Below are positions 41,950-50,029 of a DNA stretch of 64,000 nt, one piece after another. Positions within the stretch are counted from its first letter, which is position 1; every line of letters begins with the position of its first letter. The notes beneath the pieces are model-generated. The model was not told the DNA's origin. It searched no databases and saw only the letters and a program-made list of their open reading frames with translations. A program made the position numbers and the translations under genes. Source of the stretch: VRUE01 sp963742535 (GTDB lineage: Bacteria > Actinomycetota > Thermoleophilia > Solirubrobacterales > 70-9); the NCBI GenBank assembly GCA_963742535.1, contig CAVUMC010000002.1, positions 1,922,001 to 1,986,000 on the forward strand, written 5' to 3'.

Positions 41950-42068
41950 TGGGGCCGGTCCCGACAGGGGTGGAACGTCTTGTACTTTTTCGGCGTGAGG
42001 CCAGAGGCGCCAGCCAGCCGACTCTTCACCGAAAAAGTTAAGTGGAACCCCTGTCGGGACCGGCCCCA
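41950..42068. repeat. Compound inverted repeat (119 bp) between kinase and tkt
   Basis: Outer arms 41950-41971 and 42047-42068 are 22-bp perfect complements; inner arms ACTTTTTCGG (41984-41993) and CCGAAAAAGT (42029-42038) are also perfect. The whole unit would fold as one long bulged hairpin. It lies 17 bases before the tkt start. It may be a palindromic mobile repeat, a terminator of the kinase gene or a tkt leader structure. Confidence 0.6.
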
Positions 42069-42085
42069 CGCATAGGATCGTTCGA

Positions 42086-44137
42086 GTGACCCGCGACGAC
42101 ATCGATCTTCTCGCGATCAACACGATCCGCACCCTCTCGATCGACGCGATCCAAAAGGCCAACTCGGGCCACCCCGGCACGCCGATGGCGCTGGCCCCGC
42201 TCGCCTACACGCTCTGGCAGCGCTTCCTCCGCTTCGACCCCGCCGATCCGATTTGGCCCAATCGCGACCGCTTCGTACTCTCAGCCGGCCACGCCTCGAT
42301 GCTGCTCTACTCGCTGCTCCACCTCGCCGGGGTGAAGGCGGTCGATCCCAAGTACGAGGTGGTCGGCGACCCCGCCGTCTCGCTCGAGGACATCGAGAGC
42401 TTCCGCCAGCTCGGCTCGCGCGCCCCAGGTCATCCCGAGTACCGCTGGACCTCGGGCGTCGAGACCACCACTGGCCCGCTTGGCCAGGGCGTTGCTACCT
42501 CGGTCGGGATGGCGATCGCCGGCAAGTGGCAGGGCGCCCGCTACAACCGGCCCGGCTTCGACCTCTTCGACTTCGACGTCTACGCGATTGCCGGCGACGG
42601 CTGCCTGATGGAGGGCGTCTCCAGCGAAGCCGCCTCGATCGCCGGCCACCTCAAGCTAGACAACCTCTGCTGGATCTATGACAACAACCAGATCACGATC
42701 GACGGCAAAACCCACCTCACTTACGACGACGACGTCGCCGCCCGCTTCATGGGCTACGGCTGGAACGTCACCCGGGTCGGCGACGCCAACGACACCGACC
42801 TGATCGCCACCGCCTTCGAGGAGTTCAAGGGCGAGGAGGGGCGGCCGACGCTGATCATCGTCGACAGCCACATCGGCTACGGCTCCCCACACAAGGTCGA
42901 CACCTCCGCCGCCCACGGCGAGCCGCTTGGCGAGGAGGAGGCGCGCGAGACCAAGCGCGCCTACGGCTGGCCTGAGGATGCCCAGTTCCTCGTCCCCGAC
43001 GGCGTGCGCGAGCGCTTCGCCGAGGGCGTCGGCAAGCGCGGCGCCGAGCTCAGCGCCGCCTGGAAGCAGTCGTTCGATCGCTACGCGGGGGAGAACGCCG
43101 AGCTCGCTGCCCAGCTCGACGCCCAGCAGAAGCGCGAGCTGCCCGACGGTTGGGACGCCGAGATCCCCAGCTTCGATGCTGACGAGAAGGGGATCGCGAC
43201 CCGCAAGGCCTCGCAGCAGGTCGAGAACGCGATCGGGGCGCGGCTGCCCTGGCTGCTCGCGGGCTCGGCCGACCTCACCGACTCGACCTCGGTGCGGCTC
43301 TCCTTTGACGGCGCCGAGGACTTCGAGCCCGGTGCCTACGACGGTCGCCAGCTCCACTTCGGCATCCGCGAGCACGAGTCAGCGGCGATTTGCAACGGCC
43401 TCTCGCTGACCAAGCTCCGCCCGCTCTGGTCGACCTACCTCACCTTCTCCGATTACGCCCGGCCGGCGATCCGCCTCTCTTCGCTGATGGAGCTGCCGGT
43501 GATCCACGTCTTCACCCACGACTCGATCGGCCTCGGCGAGGATGGGCCGACCCACCAGCCGGTCGAGCAGATCGCCTCGCTGCGGGCGATTCCCGGCCTC
43601 GACGTGATCCGCCCCGCCGACGCCAACGAGGTCGCCGAGGCCTGGCGGGTGGCGATCGACCGCCACCACCAGCCCGTCGCCTTGATCCTGACCCGCCAGA
43701 ACGTGCCGATCCTCGACCGCGCCAAGTACGCCTCGGCGGAGGGATTGCGCCGCGGCGGCTACGTGCTCGCCGACCCCGACGGGGGCGACCCCGAGTTGAT
43801 CCTGATCGCCACCGGCAGCGAGGTGGCGCTGGCCCTTGCGGCCTACGAGGAGCTTGCAGGTGATGGCGTTCGCGCGCGGGTTGTCAGCCTGCCCAGCTGG
43901 GAGCTCTTCGACCGCCAGGACCAGTCCTACCGCGACGAAGTGCTGCCGCCCAGCATCACCGCTCGGGTCTCGGTCGAGGAGGCCTCGACGATCGGTTGGG
44001 ATCGCTACGTTGGGTTTGGCGGAACAAAGATCGGGATGCACACCTTCGGCACCTCGGCGCCGCTGAAAGACGTTCAAACCAAGTTCGGCTTCACCCCCGA
44101 CAAGGTGGCCGAAGCCGCAAAGGAGCTGCTCTCATGA
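42086..44137 (+). CDS. tkt: Transketolase
   Basis: Thiamine-diphosphate enzyme moving two-carbon units in the pentose phosphate pathway. 683 aa, the usual length. Motifs: SGHPGTPM near the start, TGPLGQGVATSVGMAIA, the ThDP motif GDGCLMEG ... NN, and in the second domain GIREHESAAICNG and HDSIGLGEDGPTHQPVEQ. GTG start at 42086. First gene of a tight operon: it overlaps tal by 4 bases, and pgi, cydAB and a HAD gene follow. Confidence 0.96.
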   Translation: MTRDDIDLLAINTIRTLSIDAIQKANSGHPGTPMALAPLAYTLWQRFLRFDPADPIWPNRDRFVLSAGHASMLLYSLLHLAGVKAVDPKYEVVGDPAVSLEDIESFRQLGSRAPGHPEYRWTSGVETTTGPLGQGVATSVGMAIAGKWQGARYNRPGFDLFDFDVYAIAGDGCLMEGVSSEAASIAGHLKLDNLCWIYDNNQITIDGKTHLTYDDDVAARFMGYGWNVTRVGDANDTDLIATAFEEFKGEEGRPTLIIVDSHIGYGSPHKVDTSAAHGEPLGEEEARETKRAYGWPEDAQFLVPDGVRERFAEGVGKRGAELSAAWKQSFDRYAGENAELAAQLDAQQKRELPDGWDAEIPSFDADEKGIATRKASQQVENAIGARLPWLLAGSADLTDSTSVRLSFDGAEDFEPGAYDGRQLHFGIREHESAAICNGLSLTKLRPLWSTYLTFSDYARPAIRLSSLMELPVIHVFTHDSIGLGEDGPTHQPVEQIASLRAIPGLDVIRPADANEVAEAWRVAIDRHHQPVALILTRQNVPILDRAKYASAEGLRRGGYVLADPDGGDPELILIATGSEVALALAAYEELAGDGVRARVVSLPSWELFDRQDQSYRDEVLPPSITARVSVEEASTIGWDRYVGFGGTKIGMHTFGTSAPLKDVQTKFGFTPDKVAEAAKELLS

Positions 44138-45234
44138 AGTCGACCCAGAAGCTGCACGACGTGGGCCAGAGCCTCTGGCTCGACAACATCACCCGCACGA
44201 TGCTGGGCGACGGCACCCTGCAGGGCTACATCGACGAGCTCTCGGTCACCGGCCTCACTTCCAACCCGACGATCTTCGATAAGGCGATCGGCGCCGGCGA
44301 CGCCTACGACGAGCAGATCGCCGAGCTCAGCGGCAGCGACATCCCCGAGCAGGGAATCGGCGCGACGCCGACCGAGCGGATCTTCTTCGAGTTGGCGCTT
44401 GCCGACCTGCGCGACGCGACCAATCTCTTCAAGCCGATCCACGAGCGCACGGCCGGGGTCGACGGCTACTGCTCACTCGAGGTCTCGCCGTTGATCGCCG
44501 ACGACGCCGAGGCGACGATCGAGGAGGCCGCTGAGCTGCACGCCAAGGCGGAGCGCGACAACCTCTTCATCAAGATCCCGGGCACCGAGGCCGGCCTGAC
44601 CGCGATCGAGGAGTCGATCTTCGCCGGCATCCCGGTCAACGTGACGCTGCTCTTCGACGCCGATCAATATCTCGCGGCGGCGGACGCCTACCTGAAGGGA
44701 ATCGAGCGGCGGATCGAGGCTGGGCTCAGCGCCGACATCGCCTCCGTCGCCTCGATCTTCATGAGCCGCTGGGACGTCGCCGTCGCCGACAAGGTGCCGG
44801 ATGAGCTGCACAATCGCCTCGGCCTGGCGATCGGCTTCGAGGCCTACCGCGCCTACCGCGAGCTGCTCGACTCAGACCGCATGCAGCGGCTGATGAACGA
44901 GGGCGCCCGCCCGCAGCGCCTGCTCTGGGCCAGCACCGGGACCAAGGACCCGGATGCCTCCGACACCCTCTACATCAAGGGCTTCGCCTCGCCCTTCACC
45001 GTCAACACGATGCCTGAGCCGACTCTGAACGCCTTTGCCGACCACGGCGAGGTCGGCGACCTGGTGCCCGCCGACGGCGGCGATTGCGAGCAACTGCTGG
45101 CCAAGTTCGGCGAGGCGGGGATCGACGTCAAGGCGCTCGCCAAGCAGTTGCAGGAGGAGGGCAAGGACGCCTTCGCGAAGTCATGGGACGAGATGCTGAA
45201 GACGATCGAGTCGCAGGTCGGGACCACCGCGTGA
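44134..45234 (+). CDS. tal: Transaldolase
   Basis: Three-carbon transfer enzyme of the pentose phosphate pathway, 366 aa, of the longer actinobacterial/cyanobacterial subfamily (TalB clade with C-terminal extension). TSNPTIFDKAI is near the start and the Schiff-base lysine lies in NLFIKIPGTEAG. ATG 44134 overlaps the tkt stop (ATGA), and the tal stop overlaps the pgi GTG in the same way, so all three are translationally coupled. The frame is open further upstream but only inside tkt. Confidence 0.95.
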   Translation: MKSTQKLHDVGQSLWLDNITRTMLGDGTLQGYIDELSVTGLTSNPTIFDKAIGAGDAYDEQIAELSGSDIPEQGIGATPTERIFFELALADLRDATNLFKPIHERTAGVDGYCSLEVSPLIADDAEATIEEAAELHAKAERDNLFIKIPGTEAGLTAIEESIFAGIPVNVTLLFDADQYLAAADAYLKGIERRIEAGLSADIASVASIFMSRWDVAVADKVPDELHNRLGLAIGFEAYRAYRELLDSDRMQRLMNEGARPQRLLWASTGTKDPDASDTLYIKGFASPFTVNTMPEPTLNAFADHGEVGDLVPADGGDCEQLLAKFGEAGIDVKALAKQLQEEGKDAFAKSWDEMLKTIESQVGTTA

Positions 45235-46871
45235 GCGACGGCCCGGTGCTGCGCCAGCGCCCCGCCTGGCAGTCGCTGCAGAAGCACTTCGCCGAGATCG
45301 AGGGGCAGCACCTGCGCGACCTCTTCGCCGCCGACGGAACTCGAGGCGAGCGGCTGATCGCCGACGGCGCCGGCCTCCACCTCGACTTCTCCAAGAACCG
45401 CATCACCGAAGAGACGCTGCTCCTGCTCGGCCAGCTGGCGAAGGAGTGCGGGGTGGAGGAGCGCCGCGAAGCGATGTTCGCCGGCGAGCACATCAACGTC
45501 TCCGAGGATCGCGCCGTCCTCCATGTCGCGCTGCGGATGCCGCGCGGGCGCTCGCTTGTCGTCGATGGCGTCGACGTGGTCAAAGAGGTGCACGAGACGC
45601 TCGATCGGATGGCGGCTTTCGTCGAGCGCGTCCACTCGGGCGAGTGGGTGGGGCATACCGGCAAGCCGATCCGCAACGTCGTCAACGTCGGCATCGGTGG
45701 CTCCGACCTCGGCCCGGTGATGGCTTACGAGGCACTGCGCCACTACTCGCGCCGTGAGATGACCTTCCGCTTTGTCTCCAATGTCGACGGCACCGATTTC
45801 GCCGAGTGCACGCGCGACCTCGACCCCGAGGAGACGCTCTTCGTCATCTCCTCCAAGACCTTCACCACGCTGGAGACGATGACCAACGCGAGAACCGCGC
45901 GTGAATGGTCCCTGGCTGGACTGGGGGGCGACGAGTCCGCCGTCGCGAAGCACTTCGTCGCCGTCTCGACCAACGCCGATGAGGTCTCCAAGTTCGGCAT
46001 CGACACCGACAACATGTTCGGCTTCTGGGAGTGGGTGGGGGGTCGCTACTCGATGGATTCGGCGATCGGCCTCTCGACCATGCTGGCGATCGGCCCGGCG
46101 CGTTTCGAGGAGATGCTCGCCGGGTTCCACTCGATGGATGAGCACTTCCGCACCGCGCCGCTGGCCGAGAACCTGCCGGCGCTGATGGGCCTGCTCAGCG
46201 TCTGGTACTCGGACTTCTTCGGCGCCCAGACCTGCGGCGTCTTCCCCTACGACCAGTACCTGCACCGCTTCCCGGCCTACCTGCAGCAGCTGACGATGGA
46301 GTCAAACGGCAAGCACGTGACCTTGGACGGGGCCCACGTCGACTACGACACCGGGGCGATCTTCTGGGGCGAGCCGGGGACCAACGGCCAGCACTCCTTC
46401 TACCAGCTGATCCACCAGGGCACGCGGCTTATCCCCTGTGACTTCATCGGCTTCTTCCAGTCGAACAACCCGCTCGGCAACCACCACGACCTGCTGATGT
46501 CCAACGTCTTCGCCCAGAGCGAGGCGCTCGCCTTCGGCAAGACGCCCGAGCAGGTGCGCGCCGAGGGCACTCCCGAGGAGGTCGTCCCGCACCGGGTGAT
46601 GGAGGGCAACCGCCCCTCCAACACGATCCTCGCCGAGCGCCTCGACCCGCACACGCTGGGCACCCTGGTCGCCCTGTACGAGCACAGCGTCTTCACCCAG
46701 GGCACGATCTGGGGGATCGACTCCTTCGACCAGTGGGGGGTCGAGCTGGGCAAGGCCCTGGCGGTGGCGATCATTCCCGAGCTGCAGGCCGATCAGGAGC
46801 CGAAGCTCCGCCACGACAGCTCGACCAACGCGCTGATCCGCCGCTACCGCAGCGCCCGCCGCGGAGAGTAG
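45231..46871 (+). CDS. pgi: Glucose-6-phosphate isomerase
   Basis: Interconverts glucose 6-phosphate and fructose 6-phosphate and so links glycolysis to the pentose phosphate genes here. 546 aa, the normal bacterial length. Signatures: NVGIGGSDLGP, SKTFTTLETMTN and GQHSFYQLIHQGT. GTG 45231 overlaps the tal stop codon (GTGA). Ten bases separate it from cydA. Confidence 0.96.
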   Translation: MSDGPVLRQRPAWQSLQKHFAEIEGQHLRDLFAADGTRGERLIADGAGLHLDFSKNRITEETLLLLGQLAKECGVEERREAMFAGEHINVSEDRAVLHVALRMPRGRSLVVDGVDVVKEVHETLDRMAAFVERVHSGEWVGHTGKPIRNVVNVGIGGSDLGPVMAYEALRHYSRREMTFRFVSNVDGTDFAECTRDLDPEETLFVISSKTFTTLETMTNARTAREWSLAGLGGDESAVAKHFVAVSTNADEVSKFGIDTDNMFGFWEWVGGRYSMDSAIGLSTMLAIGPARFEEMLAGFHSMDEHFRTAPLAENLPALMGLLSVWYSDFFGAQTCGVFPYDQYLHRFPAYLQQLTMESNGKHVTLDGAHVDYDTGAIFWGEPGTNGQHSFYQLIHQGTRLIPCDFIGFFQSNNPLGNHHDLLMSNVFAQSEALAFGKTPEQVRAEGTPEEVVPHRVMEGNRPSNTILAERLDPHTLGTLVALYEHSVFTQGTIWGIDSFDQWGVELGKALAVAIIPELQADQEPKLRHDSSTNALIRRYRSARRGE

Positions 46872-46881
46872 GCTCGCCCAC

Positions 46882-48276
46882 ATGCCCTCGCTCGACGCGC
46901 TTCCGTTGGCAGCGTCGGCGTCGAACCTGCTCGCCGCCCGCGAGCAGATGGCCTTCACCCTCGGCTTCCACATCGTTCTCTCCTGCCTCGGGGTGGCGCT
47001 GCCGGCGACGATCCTGATCGCCAACTACATCGGGCTCAAACGCAACGACGAGGACGCGATGGAGCTGGCCCGCCGCTGGTCGAAGGCGATGGCGGTGACC
47101 TTCGCCGTCGGCGCCGTCACCGGCACCGTGCTCAGCTTCGAGTTCGGCCTGCTCTGGCCTCACTTCATGGACCGTTTCGGCGCCGCCTTCGGCATCGCCT
47201 TCGCGATCGAGGGGCTCTTCTTCTTCACCGAGGCGATCTTCCTCGCGATCTACATCTACGGCTGGAAGCGGCTCAGCGGCTGGGCTCACTTCTGGTCCGG
47301 GGTGCCGATGGTGGTGACCGGCATCGGCGGTGCCTTCTCGGTGGTCGCCGCCAACGCCTGGATGAACCAGCCGCAGGGCTTCGTTCTCGACGCCGCCGGC
47401 AAGGTCGTCCAGACCAATCCCGGCCAGATCCTCTTCAATCCCGCCACCGGCTACGAGGTCCCGCACATGATCCTCGCCGCCTACATGGTGGTCGGCTTCC
47501 TCGTCGCCTCGATCTACGCGGTCGGGATGCTGAAGGGGCGGCGCGACCGCTTGCATCGGCTCGGGCTCTTGATCCCGCTGACGATCGCCTGCATCGCGAC
47601 CCCGATCCAGCTCTTCGTCGGCGACACCGCGGCGCGCGAAGTCGCCGACCACCAGCCGGCCAAGTTCGCCGGCATGGAGTGCATCCAGGAAACCGGTACC
47701 CACCAGACCGAGTACGTCGGCGGCATCTGCACCGAGGACGGGGTCAAAGGCGCGATCGGCATCCCCGACCTCGACTCCTTCCTGGTCGGCTTCAGCGCCG
47801 ACACCAAGGTGACCGGGCTGAAGGACATCCCGCCCAACGATCGGCCGCCGGCCAACACCATGCTGCACCTCGCCTTCGACGCGATGGTCGGGATCGGCAG
47901 CGCTCTGCTCCTGCTCGGCGCCTGGCTCGCCTTCACCTGGTGGCGCAAGCGCGACATCCCGCGCACCCCATGGTTCTTGCGCGCGGTGGCGCTCTCGGGG
48001 GCGGGCGCGATCCTGGCGCTCTGGTGCGGCTGGATCGTCACCGAGGTCGGCCGCCAGCCCTGGATCGTGCAGGGCTACATGCGCACGGAGGAAGCGGTCA
48101 CCGACGCCGACGGGATTTGGTTCAGCTTCGCCCTCGTCCTCTTGCTCTACGCGGCGATCGGGACGATCGCGATCAAGGTTCTGCGCGGCATGTCCCGTCG
48201 CTGGCGTGAGGGCGGGGCCGAGTCCGAGGTCGACACTCCGTACGCGCCGCCGGCGGGCGGGGAGGCCGGGACATGA
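46882..48276 (+). CDS. cydA: Cytochrome bd ubiquinol/menaquinol oxidase subunit I
   Basis: Haem-carrying subunit of the high-affinity terminal oxidase. 464 aa with about nine membrane helices, consistent with the short Q-loop type. Conserved parts include the start REQMAFTLGFHIVLSC (His ligand region), the WSKAMAVTFAVGAVTGT helix and EVGRQPWIVQG. It lies 10 bases after pgi in the same operon and overlaps cydB by 4 bases. CydDC was not seen in the window. Confidence 0.95.
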   Translation: MPSLDALPLAASASNLLAAREQMAFTLGFHIVLSCLGVALPATILIANYIGLKRNDEDAMELARRWSKAMAVTFAVGAVTGTVLSFEFGLLWPHFMDRFGAAFGIAFAIEGLFFFTEAIFLAIYIYGWKRLSGWAHFWSGVPMVVTGIGGAFSVVAANAWMNQPQGFVLDAAGKVVQTNPGQILFNPATGYEVPHMILAAYMVVGFLVASIYAVGMLKGRRDRLHRLGLLIPLTIACIATPIQLFVGDTAAREVADHQPAKFAGMECIQETGTHQTEYVGGICTEDGVKGAIGIPDLDSFLVGFSADTKVTGLKDIPPNDRPPANTMLHLAFDAMVGIGSALLLLGAWLAFTWWRKRDIPRTPWFLRAVALSGAGAILALWCGWIVTEVGRQPWIVQGYMRTEEAVTDADGIWFSFALVLLLYAAIGTIAIKVLRGMSRRWREGGAESEVDTPYAPPAGGEAGT

Positions 48277-49292
48277 CTCGCGCCGACATCTGCGCCGGGA
48301 TCCTCTGGGTCGGGGCGACCTTTTACGCGCTCTTCGGCGGCGCCGACTTCGGGGCGGGATTCTGGGACCTGGTTGCGGGCGGGGCCGAGCGCGGCGAGCG
48401 GCCGCGGGCGCTGATCCAGCGTTCGCTGACCCCGGTCTGGGAGGCCAACCATGTCTGGTTGATCTTCATCCTCGTCGTCCTCTGGACCGCCTTCCCGCCG
48501 GCCTTCAGCGCCGTGATGACGACGCTCTACGTGCCGATCGCGCTGGCCGCCGTCGGCATCGTCCTGCGCGGCTCCGGCTTCGCCTTCCGCAAGTCGATCG
48601 TCGGCCTCTCCGGTCGTCGCGCCGCCGGCGCCACCTTCGCCGTCTCCTCGCTCTTGACCCCATTCTTCATGGGCGCGGTGGTCGGCGCGGTCGCTTCCGG
48701 CAACGTTCCGGCCGAGGGCAACGGCGCCCCCTTCTCGAGCTGGCTGGAGCCGCTGCCGCTCTTGACCGGGGCGATGTTCGTCGCCAGCGGCGCCTACCTC
48801 TCCGCGGTCTTCCTGATCGGCGACGCCCGCCGTTCGGGGGACGATGACCTCGCGGTTTACTTCGCCCGTCGGGCCCTCGCCGCCGCCACCGTCGCCGGGG
48901 TCGCGGCCGCCGTCGGCCTAATTGAGCTGCACGCCGAAGCGCGTTACATCTTCGATCGGCTCACCGACCAGGGCCTGCCGCTGGTGATCTTCTCCGCCCT
49001 CTGTGGAATCGGTGTCGTCGCCCTGCTCGTCGCCGCCGTGCGCGGGCGCAGCACCGCCCGCTCGCAATACCTGCGCCCGCTCGCCGGCGGCGCCGTGATC
49101 GCGGTGATCTGGGGCTGGGGCGTCGCCCAGTTCCCCTACCTGCTGCCGACCTCGCTGAAGATCACCGAAGCGGCGGCGCCACCAGACACTCTGGCCGCGG
49201 TGATCATCGTCTTCATCGTCGCCGCGATCCTCGTCCTGCCCGCCCTCGGCTTGCTCTACTGGCTCTCGCAGAAGGAACTGCTCGGTGAGTGA
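48273..49292 (+). CDS. cydB: Cytochrome bd oxidase subunit II
   Basis: Second membrane subunit of the bd oxidase, 339 aa with about eight to nine helices. Typical start FYALFGGADFGAGFWDL and the WEANHVWLIFILVVLWTAFP stretch near residue 50. Overlaps cydA by 4 bases and the following HAD hydrolase by 8 bases, so expression is coupled. Start codon is the ATG in ATGA at 48273. Confidence 0.95.
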   Translation: MTRADICAGILWVGATFYALFGGADFGAGFWDLVAGGAERGERPRALIQRSLTPVWEANHVWLIFILVVLWTAFPPAFSAVMTTLYVPIALAAVGIVLRGSGFAFRKSIVGLSGRRAAGATFAVSSLLTPFFMGAVVGAVASGNVPAEGNGAPFSSWLEPLPLLTGAMFVASGAYLSAVFLIGDARRSGDDDLAVYFARRALAAATVAGVAAAVGLIELHAEARYIFDRLTDQGLPLVIFSALCGIGVVALLVAAVRGRSTARSQYLRPLAGGAVIAVIWGWGVAQFPYLLPTSLKITEAAAPPDTLAAVIIVFIVAAILVLPALGLLYWLSQKELLGE

Positions 49293-49965
49293 GCCCGACG
49301 CGGTGCGCGCCGTCCTCTTCGATATCGACGGGACGATCCTGGTCACCGGTGGCGCTGGCGGCGTTGCCTGGCAGCGCGCTTTCCAGGAGCTGCACGGGGT
49401 CGACGCCGATATCGCCGAGCACACCGACGCCGGCATGACTGATCCTGAGATCGCGGCGATCATCTTCCGCGAGGTGATCGGACAGGAGGGCTCGGCCGCA
49501 GAGCGGTCACGGGCGATCGGCGCCTACCTCAAGCACCTGCCGGCGGCCGTCGCCGAGTCTCCTGGCTACGAAGTTATGCCCGGCATCGAGGAGCTGCTCG
49601 AGCGCTTGATCGACTCCGGCGCGCTGCTCGGCCTCGTCACCGGCAACATCGAGGCGGCCGCCCACATCAAGCTCGCTCGTGCTCGCCTCAACCGCTTTTT
49701 CAGCTTCGGCGGCTATGGCTCGGACTCGGCCGATCGGACCGAGGTGACCAAGGCCGCGCTCACCCGCGGTTCCCTCGTTTCCGGCGGGACGCTGGCCGAT
49801 GGGGCCTGCATCGCCGTCGGCGATACCCCCCGCGACGTCAAAGCGGGACACGGCGCCGGAATCAAAGTCGTCGGCGTCGCCACCGGCAGCTACAGCGTCG
49901 AGCAGCTGCGCGACGCTAACGCAGATTTCGCATTGGAGACAGTGCAAAGCGGTTTCCCGCTGTAA
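49285..49965 (+). CDS. HAD-superfamily hydrolase (phosphoglycolate phosphatase-like)
   Basis: Cytoplasmic phosphatase-type HAD protein of 226 aa. Motif I DIDGTIL holds the nucleophile Asp, motif II is the TGN in LLGLVTGNIE, and the last acidic motif is VGDTPRDVKAG. The alpha-helical cap between motifs I and II is of the C1 type, as in phosphoglycolate phosphatases. Start GTG 49285 overlaps cydB by 8 bases; it is the last gene of the tkt operon. A role in sugar-phosphate repair would fit the operon but is inference. Confidence 0.88.
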   Translation: MSEPDAVRAVLFDIDGTILVTGGAGGVAWQRAFQELHGVDADIAEHTDAGMTDPEIAAIIFREVIGQEGSAAERSRAIGAYLKHLPAAVAESPGYEVMPGIEELLERLIDSGALLGLVTGNIEAAAHIKLARARLNRFFSFGGYGSDSADRTEVTKAALTRGSLVSGGTLADGACIAVGDTPRDVKAGHGAGIKVVGVATGSYSVEQLRDANADFALETVQSGFPL

Positions 49966-50029
49966 GCTGATCTGAGGTCCCGAGTGTTTGTAGTGAGCCA
50001 TCGTCGTCGGAAATGGCGCAGGGGAAGGT

